Below, in pieces: positions 53,805 through 61,998 of a DNA stretch of 64,000 nucleotides. Source of the stretch: Arcticibacter svalbardensis MN12-7 (lineage in GTDB: Bacteria; Bacteroidota; Bacteroidia; Sphingobacteriales; Sphingobacteriaceae); the NCBI RefSeq assembly GCF_000403135.1, contig NZ_AQPN01000077.1:16797-80796 (forward strand), in the 5' to 3' direction. The translations under genes and the position numbers were made by a program. How positions within the stretch are numbered: position 1 is the stretch's first letter; each line of letters starts with the position of its first letter. Under the pieces are notes generated by a model, which saw only the letters and a program-made list of their open reading frames with translations, made no database searches and was not told the origin of the DNA.

Positions 53805-55041
53805 GAGCTCAAAGGATATTAAGTGTTCCTTCTGCGGATCTGGTAAACAGGATACATTAATGCTAATAGCTGGTCTGGATGCACACATTTGTGATAAATG
53901 TGTTGCCCAGGCTAACCAGATTTTGGCGGAAGAATTGTCGGTTCGTAAAACAAAGGGTGCAGGATCTTCAGTTACGCTGATGAAACCTATGGAAATCAAA
54001 GAGCATCTGGATCAATATGTTATTGGTCAGGATGAAGCCAAGAAAGTGTTGGCAGTAGCGGTTTATAATCATTATAAACGGCTGAACCAAAAGGTGGAGA
54101 AGGATGAAATCGAGATAGAAAAGTCTAATATCATTATGGTTGCTGAAACAGGAACCGGAAAGACATTGTTGGCAAAAACTATCGCGAAGATCTTACATGT
54201 TCCATTTTGTATCTGTGATGCAACGGTGTTAACAGAAGCAGGTTATGTAGGGGAAGATGTAGAAAGCATTTTAACGCGCTTGTTGCAAGCGGCGGATTAC
54301 GATGTAGCGTCTGCAGAACGGGGGATTGTTTATATTGATGAGGTGGATAAAATTGCCCGTAAGAGTGATAATCCATCTATTACCAGGGATGTTTCCGGTG
54401 AAGGGGTACAACAGGCGTTATTGAAAATTCTTGAGGGTACAGTTGTGAATGTTCCTCCTCAGGGTGGACGTAAACATCCGGATCAGAAAATGATTGCTGT
54501 AAATACGAATAACATTCTGTTTATCTGTGGCGGTGCATTTGATGGTATTGACAGGAAAATTGCAAATCGTTTAAAGACTCAAACAGTAGGATACAAGATT
54601 AATGATTTGGATGACGATAATATAGATTTAACTAATTTATATAAATATATCACTCCTCAGGATCTTCGTTCTTTTGGTTTAATTCCCGAATTGATTGGAA
54701 GGCTTCCTGTGATTACTCACCTTAATCCTTTGAACAGAGGGGCATTGTTAAGTATATTAACGGAACCCCGGAATTCGCTGGTTAAGCAGTACAAGAAGCT
54801 TTTTGAATATGAAGATATTAAGCTTGAGTTTGACAAGGAGGTGCTGGAGTTTATTGTAGATAAGGCAATGGAATTTAAACTAGGAGCAAGGGGACTCAGG
54901 TCTATTTGTGAATCGATCATGATTGATGCGATGTTTGAAGTTCCATCCGAAAAGCGGCAAGGCAAGGGGCTGGAGATCACGTTGAGCTATGCTCTTGAAA
55001 AGTTTGCTAAAACGGATATAAAAAAGCTTAAAGTAGCATAA
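53797..55041 (+). CDS. clpX: ATP-dependent Clp protease ATP-binding subunit ClpX
   Basis: AAA+ unfoldase that feeds ClpP. The N-terminal C4 zinc domain ([10 protein letters not shown] ... HICDKC) is followed by the ATPase: Walker A reads VAETGTGKT (first Gly replaced by Ala116), Walker [14 protein letters not shown], the pore/RKH region GGRKHPDQK, sensor 2 [11 protein letters not shown] and the IGF-like ClpP-docking area near [11 protein letters not shown]. Bases 54142-54144 (GCT) encode the Ala. At 414 residues it is of usual length. An intrinsic terminator closes the operon. Confidence 0.95.
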   Translation: MSKSSKDIKCSFCGSGKQDTLMLIAGLDAHICDKCVAQANQILAEELSVRKTKGAGSSVTLMKPMEIKEHLDQYVIGQDEAKKVLAVAVYNHYKRLNQKVEKDEIEIEKSNIIMVAETGTGKTLLAKTIAKILHVPFCICDATVLTEAGYVGEDVESILTRLLQAADYDVASAERGIVYIDEVDKIARKSDNPSITRDVSGEGVQQALLKILEGTVVNVPPQGGRKHPDQKMIAVNTNNILFICGGAFDGIDRKIANRLKTQTVGYKINDLDDDNIDLTNLYKYITPQDLRSFGLIPELIGRLPVITHLNPLNRGALLSILTEPRNSLVKQYKKLFEYEDIKLEFDKEVLEFIVDKAMEFKLGARGLRSICESIMIDAMFEVPSEKRQGKGLEITLSYALEKFAKTDIKKLKVA

Positions 55042-55044
55042 GAG

Positions 55045-55072
55045 AAACCCCGAAGAGATTCGGGGTTTTTTT
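55045..55072 (+). terminator. Intrinsic terminator of the clpP-clpX operon
   Basis: A perfect 10-bp stem, AAACCCCGAA (55045-55054) and TTCGGGGTTT (55059-55068), with a 4-base loop GAGA and T to 55072, starting 4 bases past the clpX stop. Confidence 0.93.
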
Positions 55073-55089
55073 ATCATAAACCTAAAATT

Positions 55090-55953
55090 ATGAATGAAGA
55101 AAAAGATGTTAAAAAGGATGATGATTTGGTAGAACAAGCCAAGAAAATTAAGGAAGTAGAAACGCCTATTCGCAAAGGACTTAAAACAAAGGAGCAGATA
55201 GTAAATAATTGGCTTCCAAGATATACGGGACGTCCTTTAGGTGATTTTTCTCAATTTATTCTTTTAACTAATTTTTCTAAATACCTGCAGTTATTTTCTG
55301 AATGGCATGATAATGCCCCTATAATGGGTCTGGATAAACCGATGCAGAGTGTTACAGCAGATGGTATTACCATAATCAATTTCGGTATGGGGAGTCCATT
55401 AGCGGCAACGATGATGGATTTACTCAGTGCGATACATCCAAAGGCGGTTTTATTTTTAGGGAAATGCGGCGGCTTAAAGAAAAAAAATAGTATCGGAGAC
55501 CTGATTCTTCCGATCGCTGCTATTAGAGGAGAAGGTACATCTAATGATTATATGCCGGCAGAAGTTCCCGCACTTCCAGCTTTTGCGCTTCAAAAAGCGA
55601 TTTCTACTACCATTAGAGATCATTCCCGTGATTATTGGACAGGCACTGTCTATACAACAAACAGAAGGGTTTGGGAACACGACAAGGACTTTAAGAAGTA
55701 TTTGAAAACTTTGCGTGCAATGGCAGTAGATATGGAAACAGCTACTGTGTTTACAACTGGGTTTGCCAATAAGATCCCTACGGGTGCTTTATTGCTGGTT
55801 TCGGATCAACCGATGATTCCGGAAGGAGTAAAGACTACAGAGAGTGACTCAAAGGTGACAGAGAAATTTGTTGAGTCTCATTTAAAGATTGGAATAGATT
55901 CTTTAAGGCAATTGATCAACAATGGCTTAACTGTTAAGCATTTGAAGTTTTAA
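55090..55953 (+). CDS. amn: AMP nucleosidase
   Basis: Hydrolyses AMP to adenine and ribose 5-phosphate, in purine turnover. The C-terminal nucleoside phosphorylase-type fold is visible: GMGSPLAATMMDLL, FLGKCGGLKKKNSIGDLILPIAAIRGEGTS, and the ribose/catalytic AVDMETATVF with the final LLLVSDQPM. The N-terminus is a charged Lys-rich stretch of 30 residues. It is shorter than E. coli Amn (484) but about the size of other Bacteroidota proteins with this annotation. A uridine phosphorylase-like activity is possible. It begins 17 bases after the clpX terminator. Confidence 0.85.
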   Translation: MNEEKDVKKDDDLVEQAKKIKEVETPIRKGLKTKEQIVNNWLPRYTGRPLGDFSQFILLTNFSKYLQLFSEWHDNAPIMGLDKPMQSVTADGITIINFGMGSPLAATMMDLLSAIHPKAVLFLGKCGGLKKKNSIGDLILPIAAIRGEGTSNDYMPAEVPALPAFALQKAISTTIRDHSRDYWTGTVYTTNRRVWEHDKDFKKYLKTLRAMAVDMETATVFTTGFANKIPTGALLLVSDQPMIPEGVKTTESDSKVTEKFVESHLKIGIDSLRQLINNGLTVKHLKF

Positions 55954-56033
55954 GGGCATTTTATAAAATCAGATTGATTATTTAGGTCTTTTCCCTGGTA
56001 AGTCATTTGTTTGTTGTAAATTTTGCTTAGCCT

Positions 56034-56062
56034 ATTGATTTAATAGATAATTATTACTTTTG
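56034..56062 (+). promoter_or_regulatory. Promoter of the cystathionine beta-synthase-like gene
   Basis: ATTG at 56034-56037 and TACTTTTG at 56055-56062 are separated by 17 bases, the best -33/-7 pair in the window. The box ends 4 bases before the ATG at 56067, predicting a leaderless message. Confidence 0.65.
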
Positions 56063-56066
56063 CTCT

Positions 56067-57428
56067 ATGTGGTACAACAACATTTTGGAAACTATTGGGA
56101 ATACCCCTCTTGTTAAACTGAATAAGGTAACTGATGGTATTAAAGCTACTGTTCTGGCTAAAATTGAAACCAATAATCCTGGTAATTCAATTAAAGACAG
56201 GATGGCGCTTAAAATGATTGAAGATGCTGAGCAGGCCGGGTTCTTAAAACCAGGTGGAACAATTATTGAGGGAACTTCAGGTAATACAGGAATGGGTTTG
56301 GCCATTGCTGCGGTAATAAAGGGATACAAGTGCATATTTACTACTACAGATAAACAATCGAAAGAGAAAGTGGATGCGTTGCGTGCATTTGGTGCTGAAG
56401 TGATTGTATGTCCTACTAATGTAGAACCAGAAGATCCAAGATCTTACTATTCTGTTTCATCGAGGTTACAAAGGGAGGTCCCCAACTCATGGAAGGCGAA
56501 TCAATATGATAATTTGTCGAATTCGATGGCCAATTATGAACAGACTGGTCCCGAGATTTGGGAACAGACTAACGGAAAGGTGACGCATTTGGTTGCCGGA
56601 GTTGGTACTGGCGGAACGTTATCAGGTGCCGGAAAATATTTAAAAGAACAGAATCCTAATATCAAGATCTGGGGGATTGATACATATGGATCTGTATTTA
56701 AAAAGTATAAAGAGACGGGGATTTTTGATAAAAATGAGATATACCCTTATATTACAGAGGGAATTGGGGAAGATTTCTTGCCACAGAATGTAGATTTTTC
56801 TGTAATTGATCACTTTGAAAAAGTAACGGATAAGGATGCTGCGTTGATGACCAGGGAGATTGCGCGTAAGGAAGGTATTTTTGCCGGTAATTCCTGCGGA
56901 TCGGTAGTTGCTGGTTTGTTGCAGATGAAAGATCAGTTAAAGGAAGACGATCTGGTTGTGGTTATCTTTCATGATCATGGTACACGTTATTTAGGTAAGA
57001 TGTACAATGATGACTGGCTGAGGGAGCGTGGTTTCCTTAAAGATGAAAAACTAACTGCAAAATCAATATTACAAAATAGAGATAATCAGGAGATTGTAAC
57101 TATCGATTCGGATAAATCGGTTCTTGAAGCAATCAATACGATTAAATCTTTGAACATATCCCAGTTGCCTGTTACTCAACAAGGGATGGTTGTAGGGAAA
57201 ATAACGGAGACGGATATATTAAATTCTTTATTGGAAAATCCTGCTGCTAAGTCTCACAAGATTTCGGAGGTGATGACTAAGCCTTTTCCTTTTGTGGATA
57301 TCAATACTTCAATAGAAAAAATATCATCGCTGATTAGTAAAGATAATACGGCGGTATTGTTGGAATATGAGAATGGTAAAATGGAGATTATAACGCAATT
57401 CGATATTATAAGTGCAATGTCGGTTTAG
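56067..57428 (+). CDS. Cystathionine beta-synthase / PLP-dependent lyase with CBS domains
   Basis: A fold type II PLP enzyme of 453 residues. The PLP lysine lies in NPGNSIKDRMALKMI, the Ser/Thr-rich substrate loop is TSGNTGMGLA, the phosphate loop is GVGTGGTLSGAGK, and SCGSVV closes the PLP site. Residues from about 335 form two CBS domains (SKSVLEAINTIKSLNISQLPV and MTKPFPFVDINTSIEKI). The reaction would join homocysteine with serine to cystathionine (or act as cysteine synthase); the CBS pair may bind adenosyl ligands. The neighbouring amn is probably unrelated. Confidence 0.88.
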   Translation: MWYNNILETIGNTPLVKLNKVTDGIKATVLAKIETNNPGNSIKDRMALKMIEDAEQAGFLKPGGTIIEGTSGNTGMGLAIAAVIKGYKCIFTTTDKQSKEKVDALRAFGAEVIVCPTNVEPEDPRSYYSVSSRLQREVPNSWKANQYDNLSNSMANYEQTGPEIWEQTNGKVTHLVAGVGTGGTLSGAGKYLKEQNPNIKIWGIDTYGSVFKKYKETGIFDKNEIYPYITEGIGEDFLPQNVDFSVIDHFEKVTDKDAALMTREIARKEGIFAGNSCGSVVAGLLQMKDQLKEDDLVVVIFHDHGTRYLGKMYNDDWLRERGFLKDEKLTAKSILQNRDNQEIVTIDSDKSVLEAINTIKSLNISQLPVTQQGMVVGKITETDILNSLLENPAAKSHKISEVMTKPFPFVDINTSIEKISSLISKDNTAVLLEYENGKMEIITQFDIISAMSV

Positions 57429-57487
57429 TGGTTTTACCAGTTATTGATTAACAATTATATAGTCCACATTGAAATTCTTAATAAAAT

Positions 57488-57530
57488 AAAGAAAGGCTGC
57501 TTCGATCTCTGAAACAGCCTTTCTTTTTAT
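57488..57530. terminator. Bidirectional terminator between convergent genes
   Basis: A perfect 12-bp stem, AAAGAAAGGCTG (57488-57499) and CAGCCTTTCTTT (57515-57526), then T. Located between the cystathionine-synthase-like gene (+) and murA (-), it works in both directions by symmetry. Confidence 0.9.
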
Positions 57531-57544
57531 TTCTTTAGAAAGCT

Positions 57545-58870
57545 TTAATGCGATTTTGGCATAATGTTGATCCGTTTGATATCAGCTCCGAGAGCTCTCA
57601 AACGAATGTCAATATCCTGGTAGCCTCTTTCAATCTGTTCTATATTGTGAATGATAGATCTTCCATTGGCAGAAAGAGCAGCTATTAATAAAGCTACACC
57701 AGCCCTTATATCAGGGGAGGTCATTTCAATTCCACGTAGTTGCACTTGCTTGTTAAGGCCAATAATTGTTGCTCTATGCGGATCGCAAAGGATTATTTGA
57801 GCGCCCATATCAATGAGTTTATCCACGAAGAATAAACGGCTTTCAAACATTTTCTGATGTACAAGAACGTTTCCTTTGGCCTGAGTTGCTATGACAATGA
57901 CAATACTGAGCAAGTCAGGAGTGAAACCTGGCCAGGGAGCATCGGCCACTGTTAATATAGATCCATCAATAAAGGTATCAATTTCGTAGTTTGACTGCGC
58001 AGGGATGTAAATATCATCGCCTCTGCGTTCCAGCTGAATGCCCAATCGCTTAAAGACTTCAGGAATAATGCCTAATTCTTCATAATGGACATCTTTGATG
58101 GTGATCTCTGAGCCTGTCATAGCCGCGAGGCCTATAAAGGAGCCAATCTCAATCATATCGGGCAGTAAGCGATGTTCAGTGCCACCTAGCTTTTTAACGC
58201 CTTCAATGGTGATTAAATTGGAGCTGATTCCTGATATCTTGGCTCCCATTCTGTTCAGCATTTTACATAGTTGCTGAATGTAGGGTTCGCAGGCTGCATT
58301 GTATATGGTTGTCGTACCCTTAGCCAGAACAGCGGCCATGATGATATTTGCAGTACCGGTGACTGAGGCCTCATCTAAAAGGACGTATGCTCCTTTTAAA
58401 TTAGTAGCATCAACATTGAAAAAACTGGTGTCTGCGTTGTAGTTGAACTTAGCTCCAAGCTTTTCGAATCCAAGAAAATGGGTGTCCAATCTGCGTCTGC
58501 CAATCTTATCTCCACCTGGTTTTGGGATAGCTGCTTTTCCAAACCGGCCTAATAAGGGCCCCACAATCATGATAGAACCTCTTAAACTACCACCTTTGGA
58601 TTTAAAATGTTCGGATTGAAAAAATTCAAGATTGATATTTTTCGCTTCGAAAGTATAGGTGTCCTTACTTAAACGTTCTACAGCAACACCGAGGTCTCCT
58701 AATAGTTCGATGAGCTTATTGACGTCTACAATATCAGGGATATTGCTAATAGTAACTTTCTCTTCAGTTAAAAGGACGGCTGAAATAACCTGTAATGCTT
58801 CATTTTTGGCACCTTGAGGAATAATTTCTCCCTTCAGAGGTTTGCCTCCGTTAATTTCAAATGCATTCAT
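57545..58870 (-). CDS. murA: UDP-N-acetylglucosamine 1-carboxyvinyltransferase with Asp in place of the catalytic Cys
   Basis: First committed step of peptidoglycan precursor synthesis, using phosphoenolpyruvate. The two-domain fold of 441 residues starts MNAFEINGGKPLKGEIIPQGAKNEAL, the Lys and Asn in this part being substrate contacts, with later LPDMIEIGSFIGLAAMTG and TVADAPWPGFTPDLLSI motifs. The loop that carries Cys115 in E. coli reads PGGDKIG here: Asp121 (codon GAT at 58508-58510) replaces Cys. Asp at this position supports catalysis and confers resistance to fosfomycin in well-studied species (M. tuberculosis, Chlamydia). It follows the DUF4290 gene by 24 bases. Confidence 0.96.
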   Translation of the reverse strand: MNAFEINGGKPLKGEIIPQGAKNEALQVISAVLLTEEKVTISNIPDIVDVNKLIELLGDLGVAVERLSKDTYTFEAKNINLEFFQSEHFKSKGGSLRGSIMIVGPLLGRFGKAAIPKPGGDKIGRRRLDTHFLGFEKLGAKFNYNADTSFFNVDATNLKGAYVLLDEASVTGTANIIMAAVLAKGTTTIYNAACEPYIQQLCKMLNRMGAKISGISSNLITIEGVKKLGGTEHRLLPDMIEIGSFIGLAAMTGSEITIKDVHYEELGIIPEVFKRLGIQLERRGDDIYIPAQSNYEIDTFIDGSILTVADAPWPGFTPDLLSIVIVIATQAKGNVLVHQKMFESRLFFVDKLIDMGAQIILCDPHRATIIGLNKQVQLRGIEMTSPDIRAGVALLIAALSANGRSIIHNIEQIERGYQDIDIRLRALGADIKRINIMPKSH

Positions 58871-58894
58871 GCCTTGGATATTTGGTTTTACAGG

Positions 58895-59572
58895 TTAGTA
58901 GCGTTTCCCCGGGTTTTTAGGACGGTTACTCCCATTGCGGTTATTTGAATTCTGTCTGTTCTTGTTATTTTGAAGATTGTTCTTCTGCATGCCTTTAGGT
59001 CGGATGCTTGAAGGCGCGGGGCGGACATCAACTTTATTCAAGTTTACGTTGTCTTCAAGAGCAAGTTCACCATTAGAAAGCTCTTTTAGATCTTGAATAA
59101 TCGTTTCGTCAGTTACCGAGTCTTTATTCCATGTGACATAAGCCATTTTCATGAAATTCGCGATAGACTGCACCATAAGTTGTTTTCGTTCAGGATCTTC
59201 AATTTCTTTAGCCTGAGCAATAAGAACTTCAACTGTTTTTCCGTAGTGCTTGTAACGAATTCTTTTCTGTGGGTAAGCCAGCGCTTCCGGTTTTACGTTT
59301 AAAACGTCGGCTGTTGGAATAGGGTATGGGGAATCCACATCTATCTTGAAATCGGAAATGATTTGTAAGTGATCCCACAGTTTATGTTTAAAGTCAGCTA
59401 CATCCCTTAAATGTGGGTTTAGAAAGCCCATAAGATCAATAACTGCCAAAGCATGGCGGTTTCTTTCGTCTTTAGTAGGAAGGGTACAAATATGAGCAAC
59501 CATATTTTGTACGTTTCTGCCGTATTCTGCAAGGATTAATTTGCTCCTTGTACTATTATAGTCAAATGTCAT
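58895..59572 (-). CDS. DUF4290 domain protein
   Basis: A 225-residue conserved Bacteroidota protein of unknown role, next to murA as in many relatives. I place the start at ATG 59572 (MTFDYNSTRSKLILAEYGRN), since the upstream 16 residues of open frame are not family-like. The body is helical (NVQNMVAHICTLP, FLNPHLRDVADFKHKLWDH), with an RIRYKHYGKTVEVLI segment and a basic, Asn- and Arg-rich low-complexity tail from about residue 190 (QNNKNRQNSNNRN). It lies 63 bases after uvrD and could be part of the same transcript. Confidence 0.85.
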   Translation of the reverse strand: MTFDYNSTRSKLILAEYGRNVQNMVAHICTLPTKDERNRHALAVIDLMGFLNPHLRDVADFKHKLWDHLQIISDFKIDVDSPYPIPTADVLNVKPEALAYPQKRIRYKHYGKTVEVLIAQAKEIEDPERKQLMVQSIANFMKMAYVTWNKDSVTDETIIQDLKELSNGELALEDNVNLNKVDVRPAPSSIRPKGMQKNNLQNNKNRQNSNNRNGSNRPKNPGKRY

Positions 59573-59635
59573 TCTAGTCGTTTTGTTTTTGGAGGGAAGG
59601 TTCCCAGTCAGACTGTTCAATAGTAGTAATAATTA

Positions 59636-61915
59636 TTAGATTACTATGCGAAGTTTAGCAAATTTAAGCAAAAGTTGTTTCTGTCCTAGCTCTTTGAAAA
59701 ATATAGTTGCTTTAATATCAGATTTATTACCCTCAATATTAATTACTTTGCCATAACCAAAGCGTTCATGTTCAACTTCCATGCCAACTTGTAATCCGGA
59801 GATATCAGAAGGAGCAAATCCTTCGCTCGGTATATGTGCTTTAGGCAACATGGATGTGGTCTTCCTTATAATACCTGAATTGGGTTTAATCTTGGAAAAT
59901 GTATCAGCAGATTTGCTTGAGGCCAATGTATCGTCGAAGAATGGATTCTTATCAGTAGTCTTCTGTGTGTTTTTAAATTCAAGTTCGAGGAACTGTGCAT
60001 CGATCTCATCCAGGAACCTACTGGGCTCGCAACTGGTGAGTGTGCCCCAACGATACCTTGAAGTAGCATAAGAAATAGTCAGTTTCTTTTCTGCACGAGT
60101 GATAGCGACATAGAACAGTCGTCTTTCCTCTTCGAGGTCGGCCCTTGAATTGATTGACATTTGAGAAGGAAACAGGTTTTCTTCCAGCCCTACTACATAT
60201 ACATGAGGAAATTCGAGTCCTTTGGCTGAGTGGATGGTCATTAGAGAAACCGTATCCGCATCAGGATTTTTGTCGTTATCATCATTGGTTAGCAGCGCTA
60301 CATCCTGCATGAAAATATCCAGACCACGGTCTTCGATGTCTTCACGTTCACTAAACTCTTTAATTCCGTTTAATAATTCCTGTATGTTTTCGTAGCGGTT
60401 AAGACCTTCAACAGATTTGTCGGTGTATAGATCCTTAAGCAATCCGGAGTGTTGAGCGATATGCAGAGCAGCTTCATAAGCGGTCTGATTTTTTGCTACC
60501 ACCTGAAAGCTTTGGATCATAATGGCGAAGTTGCCAATAGCTGTAGCAGAACGTTGTTCGAGAAATCTCCCTGCATCGGAAATTACTTCCCAGGGAGTGA
60601 TTTTGTGTTGATCGGCAGCGATGATAATTCTTTCCATAGAAGTATCACCTATTCCTCTTTTGGGATAGTTAATGACTCTTTTTAATGCCTCTTCGTCGTT
60701 AGAATTGAAGGTTAGTCTGAAATAAGAAATAAGGTCCTTAATTTCTTTTCTTTGGTAGAAAGAAAGGCCACCATATATTTTATAGGGAACATTCAATTTT
60801 CTTAGGGCTTCTTCCATGGAGCGCGATTGCGCATTGGTTCGGTATAAAATGGCGAAATCGTTGAATTTTAGACCCTTTACTCCACGTTCCTGAAGAATAC
60901 TTTCGGCAACGATCTTTCCTTCTTCATTGTCGCTAAAGGCTCTGGCGACTTTTATTTTGTCCCCTTCTTCATTTTTAGAAAAGACATTTTTCTTCAGTTG
61001 GTTTTTATTGTTGGCGATGATGCTATTGGCAACATTGACAATGTTTTGAGTTGAGCGGTAATTTTGTTCTAGTTTGAAAACCTTTAAATCAGGATAATCC
61101 TTTTCGAAATTGAGGATGTTTTGAATATTAGCACCACGGAAGGCATAGATGCTTTGTGCATCATCACCAACGACACAGATGTTTTCATTAATGGCAGCTA
61201 ATTTTTTAACGATGAGATATTGCGAGTAATTTGTATCCTGGTACTCATCAACCATCAGATATTTAAATTTATTCTGATATTTATATAGGGCATCGGGATG
61301 TTCTCTAAGCAGAACGTTTGTTTTGAAAAGAATGTCATCAAAATCCATTGCGCCAGCTTTGAAGCAGCGCTGAGAATAGATTTGATAGATTTCTCCTAAG
61401 CGGCCCCGGCCTGTTGCCGTATCTTCAGACTGGATCTGTGCATTTTTAAGATACTCAGCAGCTGAAATTAAGTTGTTTTTTGCCGATGAGATTCGGTTGT
61501 ATACAAAGTTGGCATTGTATAATTTATCATCCAACTGTTGCTCTCTCAGGATCGCTCTGAGGAGGCTTTTACTGTCGTCTGTATCGTAAATCGTAAAGTT
61601 TGTCGGGTAACCTATTTTCGCAGCTTCAACGCGCAAGATTTTTGCAAATACGGAGTGGAATGTGCCCATCCATATATTTTTAGCTTCCGGTCCTACTAGC
61701 TCAATAATACGCTTGCGCATTTCCTTCGCCGCCTTGTTGGTAAAGGTAAGTACGAGTAAATTGAAGGAGTCGACTCCTGATCTTACCAGATGGGCCACCC
61801 GAAAGGTTATAACCCTTGTTTTTCCAGATCCGGCACCCGCTACAATCATTACTGGTCCTTTTGTCTGCTCTACTGCTGCTCTTTGTGATGGATTCAATCC
61901 CTCTAAATATTCCAA
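59636..61915 (-). CDS. UvrD/PcrA-type ATP-dependent DNA helicase
   Basis: SF1A 3'-5' helicase of excision and mismatch repair. It has the Q motif (LNPSQRAAVE), motif I VAGAGSGKT, Ia TFTNKAAKEM, II YLMVDEYQDTNY, III VGDDAQSIYAFRGA, IV EQNYRST, V TIHSAKGLEFPHVYVVGLEE and VI RLFYVAITRAEKKL, with a C-terminal Tudor-like tail (GMEVEHERFGYGKVINIEGNK). I take TTG 61915 (MEYLEGLNPSQ), with AAGGA 7 bases before it; an upstream in-frame TTG at 61942 lies within a TAATTTTG promoter box (61947-61940). It is the first gene of a probable uvrD-DUF4290-murA operon. Confidence 0.94.
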   Translation of the reverse strand: MEYLEGLNPSQRAAVEQTKGPVMIVAGAGSGKTRVITFRVAHLVRSGVDSFNLLVLTFTNKAAKEMRKRIIELVGPEAKNIWMGTFHSVFAKILRVEAAKIGYPTNFTIYDTDDSKSLLRAILREQQLDDKLYNANFVYNRISSAKNNLISAAEYLKNAQIQSEDTATGRGRLGEIYQIYSQRCFKAGAMDFDDILFKTNVLLREHPDALYKYQNKFKYLMVDEYQDTNYSQYLIVKKLAAINENICVVGDDAQSIYAFRGANIQNILNFEKDYPDLKVFKLEQNYRSTQNIVNVANSIIANNKNQLKKNVFSKNEEGDKIKVARAFSDNEEGKIVAESILQERGVKGLKFNDFAILYRTNAQSRSMEEALRKLNVPYKIYGGLSFYQRKEIKDLISYFRLTFNSNDEEALKRVINYPKRGIGDTSMERIIIAADQHKITPWEVISDAGRFLEQRSATAIGNFAIMIQSFQVVAKNQTAYEAALHIAQHSGLLKDLYTDKSVEGLNRYENIQELLNGIKEFSEREDIEDRGLDIFMQDVALLTNDDNDKNPDADTVSLMTIHSAKGLEFPHVYVVGLEENLFPSQMSINSRADLEEERRLFYVAITRAEKKLTISYATSRYRWGTLTSCEPSRFLDEIDAQFLELEFKNTQKTTDKNPFFDDTLASSKSADTFSKIKPNSGIIRKTTSMLPKAHIPSEGFAPSDISGLQVGMEVEHERFGYGKVINIEGNKSDIKATIFFKELGQKQLLLKFAKLRIVI

Positions 61916-61998
61916 AACTTGATCCTTTTTATGAATTAGCAAAATTATAAAAAATGAGGGCAGAATCTTTAGCTATATAAATCTTTCTTAATAAAAAG

